Source: Oscillospiraceae bacterium (GTDB lineage Bacteria; Bacillota; Clostridia; Oscillospirales; Ruminococcaceae). Taken from it: DNA of 64,000 nt. The DNA lies in the NCBI GenBank assembly GCA_009780025.1, contig WRAV01000004.1, positions 1-64,000 of the forward strand. The letters are read 5' to 3'. The translations under genes and the position numbers were made by a program. Positions 33,826 to 42,750 of the stretch are shown piece by piece. Positions within the stretch are counted from its first letter, which is position 1, and each line of letters opens with the position of its first letter. Under the pieces are notes generated by a model, which had not been told where the DNA came from, ran no database searches, and saw only the letters and a program-made list of their open reading frames with translations.

Positions 33826-35208
33826 GTGGAAAAGGCTTGTGCCGTATTGCTAGCAGCCGGGGACGGTAAACGCATGAAGAGCGAAAAACCCAAGGTACTC
33901 TGTGAGGTGCTCTTCCAACCGATGATAGCCTGGGTAGCAAAAGCCCTCGCCGGGGCCGGCATCGAAAATTGTTGCGCCGTTTTGGGCGCGGGTTACGAAC
34001 AGGTGCGTGGGGTGTTGCCCGCCCACTACTCAGTGGCTATGCAGCATGAGCGCAAAGGCACCGGCCACGCCGTCATGATGGCGGAAGATTATATCAAAAA
34101 TGGCGACTTCAGGGATGTTGCCGTGCTCTGTGGAGACGCCCCATTGATCGCATCCGGCGACATAAGCGCCGCCTACGATCAGCACAAGACCGAAAAAAAC
34201 GCTGTCACCGTCTTAACCGCCAAGGTGAGCAACCCCACAGGGTATGGTCGGATTGTCCGCACCGATGGCAAAGTTAGCGCTATTGTCGAGCAAGCCGACG
34301 CTGACGAGGCCACCGTGCTAATCGACGAGATAAACGCCGGAGCCTACTGGTTTAACGCCGAGTTTTTGCTTGAAGCACTAAAGGGCATGGGCACCAGCAA
34401 CGTCCAGGGCGAATATTACCTGACCGATACCGTGGCCACCGCCATAAAACTGGGCCGCCCGTCAGGCGCCTACACATCCCACCCCGATGCCGCTCTGGGC
34501 GCCAATGACCGACGCTCTCTCGCGATTCTAAATGAAATCGCCCGCAAGAAGGTGATCGACCGACTGTTGGATAACGGGGTCGATATCCCATTTGCCGGGC
34601 AAGTCGTGGTGGGGCCAAGCGTAGAGATAGGCGCGGATACCATCATTTTGCCAGGCTGCATACTCAAGGGAGAGACTGTTGTCGGCAATGGCTGCGAGAT
34701 TGGTCCCAACACCCAGCTGACCGACGCCGCAATCGGCGACGGCTGCAAGGTGGTCTCCTCGTTTGTTGAGGCCTCACGGGTAGATGATGGCGTGTCCATA
34801 GGGCCTATGTCCAATATCAGACCGGGCTGTCATCTGGGTCCGGATGTTAAAATCGGAGACTTCGTCGAGGTCAAGAGCTCTAATATCGGCGCGAAGACCT
34901 CTATCGCCCACCTGAGTTACATCGGGGACAGCGACGTGGGCACCCGCTGCAACTTTGGCTGCGGGATCGTGACCGTAAACTACGACGGCAACACAAAACA
35001 CCGCACCACCATAGGTGATGGAGTATTTGTGGGCTGCAACTCCAACCTTATCGCCCCGGTGGTATTAGGGGACGGCGTCTACTGCGGTGCAGGCACTACC
35101 GTCACCAAAGACGTGCCCGCATGGGCCCTGGTAGTAGGCCGCAGCCGCCAGACCGTGAGGGAAGATTGGAACAAAAGCGGAGCTAAGTTCAAGAAGGGGA
35201 ACGGTTAA
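33826..35208 (+). CDS. glmU: Bifunctional UDP-GlcNAc pyrophosphorylase / GlcN-1-P acetyltransferase
   Basis: Makes UDP-GlcNAc for cell-wall synthesis. 460 residues. The N-terminal uridyltransferase shows LLAAGDGKRMKSEKPKVL and GDAPLI; the C-terminal left-handed beta helix shows hexapeptide repeats and the acetyltransferase motif NFGCGIVTVNYDGNTKHRT. The start is GTG 33826, because GGAAGGGGG lies six bases before it and VEKACAVLLAAG is the family start; ATG 33799 would add nine unusual residues. It is the first gene of a rightward operon with prs. Confidence 0.95.
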   Translation: MEKACAVLLAAGDGKRMKSEKPKVLCEVLFQPMIAWVAKALAGAGIENCCAVLGAGYEQVRGVLPAHYSVAMQHERKGTGHAVMMAEDYIKNGDFRDVAVLCGDAPLIASGDISAAYDQHKTEKNAVTVLTAKVSNPTGYGRIVRTDGKVSAIVEQADADEATVLIDEINAGAYWFNAEFLLEALKGMGTSNVQGEYYLTDTVATAIKLGRPSGAYTSHPDAALGANDRRSLAILNEIARKKVIDRLLDNGVDIPFAGQVVVGPSVEIGADTIILPGCILKGETVVGNGCEIGPNTQLTDAAIGDGCKVVSSFVEASRVDDGVSIGPMSNIRPGCHLGPDVKIGDFVEVKSSNIGAKTSIAHLSYIGDSDVGTRCNFGCGIVTVNYDGNTKHRTTIGDGVFVGCNSNLIAPVVLGDGVYCGAGTTVTKDVPAWALVVGRSRQTVREDWNKSGAKFKKGNG

Positions 35209-35251
35209 CAATCGACTGTTAACTGACAACGCATGGGGAGTGTAAAAGAAA

Positions 35252-36211
35252 ATGAACTTGCATGGTAAGGACATTAAAATTTTTTCGGCCAACTCCAACC
35301 TGCCGGTGGCTGCCGGCATTGCCCACGTCTTGGGGCTGCCGTTGGGTAAAAGCACAGTCTCTGCCTTCGCCGACGGTGAGATAAGCGTCTCCATCGGCGA
35401 GAGTGTGCGCGGCTCGGACGTCTTTGTGGTTCAGAGCACATCCAAGCCGGTCAACAATCATCTTATAGAAATGCTCATAATGATCGACGCCTTCAAGCGG
35501 GCCTCCGCCGGGAGGATAACCGCAGTTATCCCATACTTAGGCTACGCGAGGCAGGACCGCAAGTCCAAGGCTCGGGACCCCATTTCGGCCAAGTTGGTGG
35601 CCGACCTTATCACGGCTGCCGGCGCCGACCGGGTTCTCACAATGGACCTTCACGCCCCGCAGATCCAAGGTTTCTTCAATATCCCGGTGGATCACCTGTT
35701 GGGCGCCCCCCTTATAGTGCCTCACTTTTGCAAAAAGTTCAACGACTGCAGGCAGGATGTAATCGTTGTCTCCCCCGACTTGGGCTCGGTAACCCGGGCA
35801 CGGAAGTTCGCCGAAAAGTTTGACGCTCCCCTGGCTATCATCGACAAACGCCGCCCCAAGGCAAATGAATCAGAAGTGATGAACATCATCGGGGATGTGT
35901 CCGGCAAAAAGGTAATACTGGTCGATGATATGATCGACACCGCCGGCACTCTTTGTCAGGCCGCCAAGGCTCTTATTGAAAAAGGCGGCGCTAGTGAAAT
36001 TTACGCCTGCGCGACCCACGGAGTCCTCTCCCCGCCCGCCCTTGAGCGTATTGAAGCGAGCCCTATCCGCGAGCTGATTCTGCTGGATACCATCAACCGT
36101 GCGGCAGCAGAAGGCGCAGCTAAGATAAGCTACCTGCCGGTCGCACCGGTCTTCGCCGAGGCTATCGAGCGCATTTATAAGGATAAACCGGTTTCGCCGC
36201 TATTCGCATAG
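35252..36211 (+). CDS. prs: Ribose-phosphate pyrophosphokinase (PRPP synthetase)
   Basis: Forms PRPP from ribose 5-phosphate and ATP for nucleotide, His and Trp synthesis. 319 residues, normal length. Motifs: FADGEISVSIGESVRG, the ATP loop YARQDRKSKARDPISAK, the metal site TMDLHAPQIQGFF and the PRPP loop VILVDDMIDTAGTL. It follows glmU by 43 bases, the standard Firmicute pairing. The ctc/rplY gene usually next in Bacillus is absent. Confidence 0.98.
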   Translation: MNLHGKDIKIFSANSNLPVAAGIAHVLGLPLGKSTVSAFADGEISVSIGESVRGSDVFVVQSTSKPVNNHLIEMLIMIDAFKRASAGRITAVIPYLGYARQDRKSKARDPISAKLVADLITAAGADRVLTMDLHAPQIQGFFNIPVDHLLGAPLIVPHFCKKFNDCRQDVIVVSPDLGSVTRARKFAEKFDAPLAIIDKRRPKANESEVMNIIGDVSGKKVILVDDMIDTAGTLCQAAKALIEKGGASEIYACATHGVLSPPALERIEASPIRELILLDTINRAAAEGAAKISYLPVAPVFAEAIERIYKDKPVSPLFA

Positions 36212-36331
36212 TGATAACCGCAACATAATTGGTCGCATTCGCGCCGACAGGGGGCACAAACCTTTGTCGGCGCATAGTCACGTTGATTTGACTTGGACAG
36301 CCGTAAGTTTACACCAAGGAGAAAGTGTATA

Positions 36332-36550
36332 ATGATGTCAAGCAAAGAGCCGGTTATTGTGCCGGAAGAGTTGACCAAAATTCTAGCAAGTGAAGCGGAG
36401 GCCAGAGAGTTCTTCGAAAGCTTAACAGATGGCTATAAGCGCGGCTACTGCGATTGGGTCGGCGGGGCGAAACAGCAGGCAACGCGTGAGACGCGGGCGG
36501 GTAAGGCTTTGGTTATGCTCAAAAATAAGCGAAAAACGTTGAAGACTTAG
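36332..36550 (+). CDS. Small YdeI/OmpD-associated-like protein
   Basis: 72-residue basic protein. It resembles the C-terminal part of YdeI/OmpD-associated proteins (PF13376): a short helix EELTKILASEAEAREFFESL, then YKRGYCDWVGGAKQQATRETRAGKALVML. The family has been linked to bacteriocin protection, with no firm biochemistry. The start is one of two adjacent ATGs at 36332 and 36335, with AAGGAGAAAG before them; a longer upstream reading has no site. Confidence 0.75.
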   Translation: MMSSKEPVIVPEELTKILASEAEAREFFESLTDGYKRGYCDWVGGAKQQATRETRAGKALVMLKNKRKTLKT

Positions 36551-36581
36551 AAACATATATTTACTTCGACGCACGAATCGT

Positions 36582-36782
36582 TGTAGGGGCGACTTTTAGC
36601 CCGCGGGTTTAAATCAAGGTTTAGATCGAAGATTAAGTCCCAGTTCAAGACCAAATCTTAGTCAGCCTTTGACCTTGGAATTTGGAACTTGAACTTAAAC
36701 CTACGGACCACGCAGGGGCGCGTCCCCTACAACGACAAGTGTGTGGAATATGCCCGGGCGGGATAACCCCGCCCCTACAACG
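36582..36782. repeat. Cluster of GTAGGGGCG-family palindromes
   Basis: The 334-base gap 36551-36884 contains no convincing gene but three related GC-rich pieces: TGTAGGGGCGA...TAGCCCGCGGG (36582-36606), CAGGGGCGCGTCCCCTAC (36713-36730) and CGGGCGGG...CCCGCCCCTACAACG (36755-36782). All share GGGGCG with CGCCCCTAC. Between them the sequence is AT-rich and also repetitive, with variants of AAGATTAAGTCCCAGTTCAAG. Confidence 0.65.
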
Positions 36783-36884
36783 TTATATCTTGAACTAAAA
36801 AACCTAACCCATGGAACAAGTTTAAAACTCGTCAACTATAATAAACGAGAAACTTGCAAATATGTTTTGAAAGGCTGTGCTAGT

Positions 36885-37082
36885 ATGGTTAAGAAAAGGG
36901 TTGCTGTAGGGATTTTAGGTGCAGTTTTGTTTGGCGCTATAACCACGATTATCATGCATATAGTCAGAGAGTTTAACCTACTTTTCATCGGTGTTGCCTG
37001 CCTTCTTGGGTTCAACATATTCGTAAAAATTCATATAAAGCTAAGTGGCAACAAAGAGAGCAGCAACGAGACTACGAGCTAA
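36885..37082 (+). CDS. Small membrane protein of unknown function
   Basis: 65 residues: MVKKR, two hydrophobic spans (VAVGILGAVLFGAITTIIMHIV and LLFIGVACLLGFNIFV) and a polar tail. Not recognised. The ATG at 36885 is chosen because the codons upstream in the same frame look non-coding and AAAGG lies 11 bases before. It lies between prs and pth, where Bacillus has other small genes. Confidence 0.55.
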   Translation: MVKKRVAVGILGAVLFGAITTIIMHIVREFNLLFIGVACLLGFNIFVKIHIKLSGNKESSNETTS

Positions 37083-37116
37083 CCATAAACACACTGCCCG
37101 CTAAGGAGAATTTCAT

Positions 37117-37794
37117 ATGCTAGACGACCTGTTCGCGAAGCTCTTTTCAAAAAAGACGGCAGCCCCCGCCGGGCCAGTTGAGTTCATCATCGCCGGGCTC
37201 GGGAACCCGGGGGCCGACTACGAGTACACCCGCCACAACGCGGGCTTTTTGGCGCTTGACCACATTGCCGAAAAGATCGACGTAAAGATAAACCGGGTTA
37301 AGTTCAAATCCTACACCGGGGAAGGCGTGCTCGCCGGCAAGAAAGTGCTGCTGATAAAGCCGGCCACCTATATGAACAAGAGCGGTGAGGCGATAGTAGA
37401 GGCATTGGGCTTTTACAAGCTGCCGGTGCAAAACCTGCTGGTGCTAGTCGACGATATTGCCCTGCCCACAGGTGCGCTGCGTATCCGAGGGGCGGGCAGC
37501 GACGGCGGGCAGAACGGACTGAAAAACATAATCTACCTGACCGGGGAGGACGCCTTCCCGCGGGTACGGATTGGCGTGGGCTCAAAACCCCACCAAGACG
37601 CTGATCTGCGCAACTGGGTGCTGACACGCTTTTCTGAAGAGGAGGGCAAAATTCTCGAACCTATATTCGAGCAGGTGACTGGCGCCGCCGAGATGATCGT
37701 GTCCGGCGACATCGAGGGGGCAATGAACCGCTACAACAAGCGCGGCGTCGGGCCAAAGCCGGCCGCCCAACCCAACCCCAGCAAGGATTCTTGA
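37117..37794 (+). CDS. pth: Peptidyl-tRNA hydrolase
   Basis: Releases tRNA from prematurely dropped peptidyl-tRNA. 225 residues; the catalytic fold begins near residue 22 with IIAGLGNPGADYEYTRHNAGF, including the catalytic His, followed by KPATYMNKSGEA and LVDDIALPTG. About 20 extra residues precede the usual start and the C-terminal tail is Pro/Ala-rich. The ATG follows AAGGAGAA. Its stop overlaps the mfd start (TGATG), indicating translational coupling. Confidence 0.95.
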   Translation: MLDDLFAKLFSKKTAAPAGPVEFIIAGLGNPGADYEYTRHNAGFLALDHIAEKIDVKINRVKFKSYTGEGVLAGKKVLLIKPATYMNKSGEAIVEALGFYKLPVQNLLVLVDDIALPTGALRIRGAGSDGGQNGLKNIIYLTGEDAFPRVRIGVGSKPHQDADLRNWVLTRFSEEEGKILEPIFEQVTGAAEMIVSGDIEGAMNRYNKRGVGPKPAAQPNPSKDS

Positions 37795-40700
37795 TGAGGC
37801 AACTTGCAAAACTTTTAGAGGGCGCCCCCAGCTACAAAAAACTGCTGCAAAACTTAAACACCGGCTGCTCCCCCACCCTGGCAACCGGACTTGGAAATAT
37901 TCATAAGGCGCATTATATCTATTCCCTTTGCGGGGCCAGCAGGCAACCCGCGCATGTACTCGCACCCAACGAGCTAACCGCCCAAAAACTCTGCGAGGAC
38001 ATAAACACCCTCTGTGGGGAGGAAACCGCGCTGCTCTTCCCCTCCCGGGAGCTGACTTTTCGCAGTGTGGAGGGTGTCTCCCTCGAGTACGAACACGCCC
38101 GGCTGCGCACTCTCTGCCGGATTCTGGTAGGCAGTGCGCCCATTGTTGTCTCCCCGGTAGAGGGCGCGGTGCAATACACTCTCCCCCAAAGCGTCTTTAC
38201 CGCCCACACCCGGGAGCTGAAACCCGGGCAGGCCGAGGACGTAACCGCCCTTGCCGAACTCTTTGTGGGCGCCGGCTATGTCCGGTGTGAACAGGTTGAG
38301 GGTGTCGCTCAGTTCGCGATTCGCGGCGGGCTGCTGGACTTCTTCCCGCCGGATAGCCCCCTGTCCTACCGGGTCGAGTTCTGGGGAGACGAAATCGACA
38401 CGATATCCACCTTTGAGGTGGCCACCCAGCGCCGCACCAGCCAAGTAGACTCCGCTCTCATCACCCCGGCAAGAGAGACTCTTGTCGGCGACGCGGAGGC
38501 TTTTGTCGCACTGCTGGAGGCTCAAAAAGCCACCCTGCGCGGCAAGTACGGTGCGCTGGCCAAAGAGCTAATCGACCGGGATATTGAGCACATAACAGAG
38601 ATGGGCTTTCTACCCGCGGCGGACAAATACCTGCCGCTGCTATACAAGCAGCCAGCCACAATCTTTGACTACTGCGCCGGACGACAACTCTTTGTCTGCG
38701 AGCCGGTCAGCATCAAAGAAACGCTGAAAAACGCGACCTTCCAGCAACAGGAAGACTTAGCCGCGATGCTTGAAAAGGGTGTGCTCTTTAAGGGGTGCGA
38801 CACTTTCACAATAGGCTTTGGCGACATCCTGCCGCGCATAGAGAGCGAAAGCACTCTGCTATTGGACAGCTTTGCCCGCAGTCTAAATGACATTCGCCTG
38901 CATGACACACTGGCCGTGACCGCCACCCAGCTCTCGGCCTGGAGCGGCGAGTACCGCTTCCTCAAGGAAGACATCGACGCCTACTTAGCTCAAAAATACT
39001 GCGTGGTCATCTTTGCCGGCACCCCGCGTGCCGGCGACGCCCTCTGCACCGACCTTGTGAATGACGGCATACCCGCCTCGGTAATGGAAGACCTTGGTAG
39101 GCCGGTTCCTGGGCGGGTGTTTATCCTGGAGGGCACTCTAAGCGCCGGGATGGACTACCCCGAGCTTAACCTTGCGGTCATTACCCACACAAAGACCGCC
39201 CCCCCCAAACAGCGCAAAGCACGCAAGCTCGGCAAAGGTGAGAAAAGACTTCGACAGCTAAGCGATCTTTCTCCCGGCGACTACGTTGTCCACTCCGGCC
39301 ACGGGATCGGGGTGTTTGAGGGTATCGTCAAGCGGGATATCGAGGGAGTGGTGAAGGACTACATCAAAATCCGCTACTCAGGCACCGATATGCTGTTTGT
39401 ACCGGTAACGCAGCTCGACCTTGTCAGCAAGTACATCGGCGGGGGCGAAAACGCCAAGGTGCGGCTGAATAAGCTGAACTCCGACGCGTGGCAGAAGACA
39501 CGCACAAGGGTGAAGGCCGCCGTCAAGGACATGGCCAAAGAGCTAATCGAACTTTACGCCAAGCGGGTGAACACTCCCGGCCACCCCTACGCCGCCGACG
39601 ACGATCTGCAGCGGGATTTCGAGACGCGTTTCCCCTTTGAGGAAACCGACGACCAACTGCGCTGTGTCAGCGAAATTAAGCGTGATATGCAGGCCGCCTC
39701 CCCCATGGACCGGCTGCTCTGCGGGGACGTGGGTTTCGGCAAAACCGAGGTCGCTCTGCGGGCCATATTCAAGTGTGTGCTCGAGGGCAAACAGTGCGCC
39801 GTGCTGGTGCCTACCACCATCCTGGCCTGGCAGCACTACCAGACATTCACTCAGCGGCTGGAGGGCTTCCCGGTCACTGTGGAGCTGCTCTCACGCTTCA
39901 AGACGCCCAAAGAACAGACCGACGTGATACGCCGCCTAAAGGAAGGCCGAGTGGACGTGGTGGTCGGCACCCACCGACTGATACAAAAAGACGTCGACTT
40001 CAAAGACCTGGGGCTCTGCATAATAGACGAAGAGCAGCGCTTTGGGGTTGCCCACAAGGAAAAGTTCAAGCAGATGCGCGGCAGCGTAGACATGCTCACC
40101 CTGACCGCCACACCCATTCCCCGCACCCTCAACATGGCCATGAGCGGCATCCGAGACATGAGCATAATCGAGGAGGCGCCCCAAGACCGCGTGCCTGTGC
40201 AGACCTACGTCCTTGAACACGACGAGGGCGTGATAGCTCAGGCCATACAAAAGGAACTGCGAAGAGGTGGCCAGGTCTTCTACCTGCACAACCGGATCGA
40301 GTCAATCGACCTGCGGGCGGCAAAACTAAAGGAGCTTGTCCCGGAGGCGCGGATTCTCACCGCACACGGTCGAGTTGGCGAAGAAAAGCTCTCCGAGGTT
40401 TGGCAAAAGCTGCTCGAGCACGAAATCGACATCCTGGTCTGCACCACCATAATCGAGACCGGAGTGGACGTGCCCAACTGCAACACACTCATAATAGAGG
40501 ACGCCGACCACATGGGCCTTTCTCAGCTTTACCAGATACGCGGGCGGGTGGGGCGCTCCAGCCGCAGAGCCTACGCCTACTTCACCTTCCGGCGCGGGAA
40601 AGCGCTATCCGAGATTTCCCAGAAGCGGCTGTCCGCTATACGGGAGTTTACGACATTTGGCTCTGGCTTTCGCATAGCCATGCGGGATTTGGAAATTCGC

Positions 40701-41270
40701 GGGGCAGGCAACTTTTTGGGAGCGCAGCAGCATGGCCACATGGAGGCGGTTGGGTACGATCTCTACCTCAAGCTGCTGGGCGAAGCAGTCAGCGAGGAGA
40801 CCGGCCAGACCGGGCCAGACGGCCAAACCCCCTCCAGCGAATGCATGATCGACCTGCAAATCGACGCCCATATCCCGGAAGATTACATCGAAAACCTCTC
40901 TCAACGCATCGATATATACAAAAAAATTACGGCTCTTGACGCCCCCGAAGATGTGCTTGATTTAAACGACGAGCTCATCGACCGCTTTGGCGAGCCGCCC
41001 ACGTCTGTCTCCGGTCTGGTTGAAGTAGCTATGGTCCGCAACGTTGCGGGCAGGCTGGGCTTTAAAGAAATCAGCCAGCGGGAAGATCGGGTTCTCTTTT
41101 ACCCACAGGCGTTCGACATGAACCAGGCCGCCAAAATCGCCAGCCAAATGCGCGGCCAGGTGCTTGTAAACCCCGGCCCCAAGCCTTATTTGGCCGTAAA
41201 AATCAAAAGCGGCGGCAGCCCTATTACCACCATACGAGATACGCTAAGCCTGATGTCAACTGAAAAATAG
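37794..41270 (+). CDS. mfd: Transcription-repair coupling factor
   Basis: Removes stalled RNA polymerase from damaged DNA and recruits UvrA. 1158 residues. An N-terminal UvrB-like region is followed by the RNA-polymerase interaction domain (LSPGDYVVHSGHGIGVFEG near residue 500), the translocase with Walker A GDVGFGKTE near 643 and the DEEQ box IIDEEQRFGV near 743, GRVGRSSRRAYAYF, and the C-terminal TRCF domain. ATG 37794 is preferred over the preceding TTG for spacing from AAGGA. Confidence 0.97.
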   Translation: MRQLAKLLEGAPSYKKLLQNLNTGCSPTLATGLGNIHKAHYIYSLCGASRQPAHVLAPNELTAQKLCEDINTLCGEETALLFPSRELTFRSVEGVSLEYEHARLRTLCRILVGSAPIVVSPVEGAVQYTLPQSVFTAHTRELKPGQAEDVTALAELFVGAGYVRCEQVEGVAQFAIRGGLLDFFPPDSPLSYRVEFWGDEIDTISTFEVATQRRTSQVDSALITPARETLVGDAEAFVALLEAQKATLRGKYGALAKELIDRDIEHITEMGFLPAADKYLPLLYKQPATIFDYCAGRQLFVCEPVSIKETLKNATFQQQEDLAAMLEKGVLFKGCDTFTIGFGDILPRIESESTLLLDSFARSLNDIRLHDTLAVTATQLSAWSGEYRFLKEDIDAYLAQKYCVVIFAGTPRAGDALCTDLVNDGIPASVMEDLGRPVPGRVFILEGTLSAGMDYPELNLAVITHTKTAPPKQRKARKLGKGEKRLRQLSDLSPGDYVVHSGHGIGVFEGIVKRDIEGVVKDYIKIRYSGTDMLFVPVTQLDLVSKYIGGGENAKVRLNKLNSDAWQKTRTRVKAAVKDMAKELIELYAKRVNTPGHPYAADDDLQRDFETRFPFEETDDQLRCVSEIKRDMQAASPMDRLLCGDVGFGKTEVALRAIFKCVLEGKQCAVLVPTTILAWQHYQTFTQRLEGFPVTVELLSRFKTPKEQTDVIRRLKEGRVDVVVGTHRLIQKDVDFKDLGLCIIDEEQRFGVAHKEKFKQMRGSVDMLTLTATPIPRTLNMAMSGIRDMSIIEEAPQDRVPVQTYVLEHDEGVIAQAIQKELRRGGQVFYLHNRIESIDLRAAKLKELVPEARILTAHGRVGEEKLSEVWQKLLEHEIDILVCTTIIETGVDVPNCNTLIIEDADHMGLSQLYQIRGRVGRSSRRAYAYFTFRRGKALSEISQKRLSAIREFTTFGSGFRIAMRDLEIRGAGNFLGAQQHGHMEAVGYDLYLKLLGEAVSEETGQTGPDGQTPSSECMIDLQIDAHIPEDYIENLSQRIDIYKKITALDAPEDVLDLNDELIDRFGEPPTSVSGLVEVAMVRNVAGRLGFKEISQREDRVLFYPQAFDMNQAAKIASQMRGQVLVNPGPKPYLAVKIKSGGSPITTIRDTLSLMSTEK

Positions 41271-41369
41271 ACGAATACATCATCTCCTCCTCATCCACGT
41301 TCTCTTATTTTCTGACTTCTTATTTGACTAACCCGCCTTGGAGCTGTATAATGGGGAGAGTGCCTATAA

Positions 41370-41518
41370 TTAACTAACTTAAAAACCGGAGCAGGATTTG
41401 CGAGGATTTTTTTCGCCCTGCAAGGCAGACGAGGAAAGCGGGCTGACGCCCGGTAATGACGACAACGCGGCAGGGTGAAAAAAGACCGCAAAGACGCTCC
41501 GATTTTTAAGTTGGTTGA
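41370..41518. mobile_element. MITE-like element with 23-bp terminal inverted repeats
   Basis: Ends 41370-41392 and 41496-41518 are inverted repeats with about three mismatches (TTAACTAACTTAAAAA... facing ...TTTTTAAGTTGGTTGA). A second internal pair, TTTTTTCGCCCTGC and GCAGGGTGAAAAAA, nests inside. No open reading frame of its own is evident, no clear target duplication was found, and a transposase is absent. It occupies most of the 325-base gap between mfd and the lipoprotein gene. Confidence 0.65.
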
Positions 41519-41595
41519 CTATTAATGGCCTGTCCGGCGTGTAAGCGCCCCTGGACATACTAAAGCAAAGATCACGAAAGGACACGATACGTTTT

Positions 41596-42744
41596 ATGAA
41601 GCGGATAACAAAATTCATCGCACTTGCAGTTGCCCTACTTGTCTTTCTTGCCGGCTGCCAAATGACCGACACCAGCTGGGTCTTTGAGCTGGAGGATGAG
41701 CGCATCCCTGCTGGGACTTACATGCTTTTTCTGAACGAGCATTTGACACGCGGCACAAACATGCTGATTGAAGAGTGGATAGAATGGATGGAACAAGCCG
41801 ACGAAAACTCGGAAGAACCGCCGAATATCTTTGAAATGTCCGCGGACGAAATACTAAATGTTCAGCTTGAGGGTATGCGCATGCAAGACTGGGCGCTGGC
41901 CGAAACGCAGAACTTTATCCGCCAGTTCTTTGCCGTAAGAACCCTGCTGGTCGAACATGATATAGAGCCGGACATCTTTGAGTCCGCGATTGCGCTTATG
42001 TCCGCCAACGCCGAGTACCGCGAAAATGAGCAACGATTCCGGGAAATGGGCGTGGCTGAGTCCTCTCTGGCTTTGGCATACCTCTCTTCCGTCAACATGA
42101 GCGCGCTTTTCAACGGACTATATGGAGAGGGCGGCCCGTACGAGATCCCCCAGGCCGAGCTGAGCGCCCACTTTGATGAGAACTTTGTGGCCGGCCAAGA
42201 ACTCATCTTCTTCAAGTATATCCCCCCGCTCACAGGGGAGGAGAGCGAAGAAGAGAGGGCCGAGATCGTACAGGAATTCCAAGAGGCTAACGACGGTATG
42301 CGCGCGGTAGCCCAGGACTTCCTTGAGCGTTTGGAAAGCGGCGAGTACACCTTTGAGCAGCTGCAGTTCGAGCGCGAGCTGCTATTCTCCCCCAACCCGG
42401 AAGATGTAATGCAACAGCGCCCGGGCATACTCGACTTTGTCACCAGCATAGACAACCCCACCCACCACAATCAAATCGTAGTCGATGGGCTGACCGAGCT
42501 TTCCGTTGGGGAAGCCGGAATTTTTGAAGACGAACTCATAATCACGGTTGTCCGCCGTCTGGATGTATTTTCGGTCGAGGGCGCTATGGATGAGCACATG
42601 AATGCGGCTATTTGGGCCCTGCGCTTCGAGGACGTGTTTATGCCTATGCTGGAAGAGCTTGGAGCCACGTTGCCGGTGGTTGTCAACAGCGCCGCTGTCA
42701 GCCGCTATAACCCTAGCTTCCTGATGAACATTATATGGGAATAA
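41596..42744 (+). CDS. Lipoprotein, possible PrsA/SurA-like foldase
   Basis: 382 residues with a signal peptide and lipobox (LVFLAGC, Cys19). The mature part is acidic and mostly helical, with a SurA-N-like pattern up to residue 200, then a segment around 290-360 (PGILDFVTSIDNPT...LSVGEAGIFEDELIITVVRRLD) similar in order to parvulin foldases, though typical PpiC active-site residues are not evident. In Firmicutes, foldase genes often follow mfd, which supports the idea. It could also be an unrelated cell-surface lipoprotein. Confidence 0.75.
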   Translation: MKRITKFIALAVALLVFLAGCQMTDTSWVFELEDERIPAGTYMLFLNEHLTRGTNMLIEEWIEWMEQADENSEEPPNIFEMSADEILNVQLEGMRMQDWALAETQNFIRQFFAVRTLLVEHDIEPDIFESAIALMSANAEYRENEQRFREMGVAESSLALAYLSSVNMSALFNGLYGEGGPYEIPQAELSAHFDENFVAGQELIFFKYIPPLTGEESEEERAEIVQEFQEANDGMRAVAQDFLERLESGEYTFEQLQFERELLFSPNPEDVMQQRPGILDFVTSIDNPTHHNQIVVDGLTELSVGEAGIFEDELIITVVRRLDVFSVEGAMDEHMNAAIWALRFEDVFMPMLEELGATLPVVVNSAAVSRYNPSFLMNIIWE

Positions 42745-42750
42745 TTAAGT

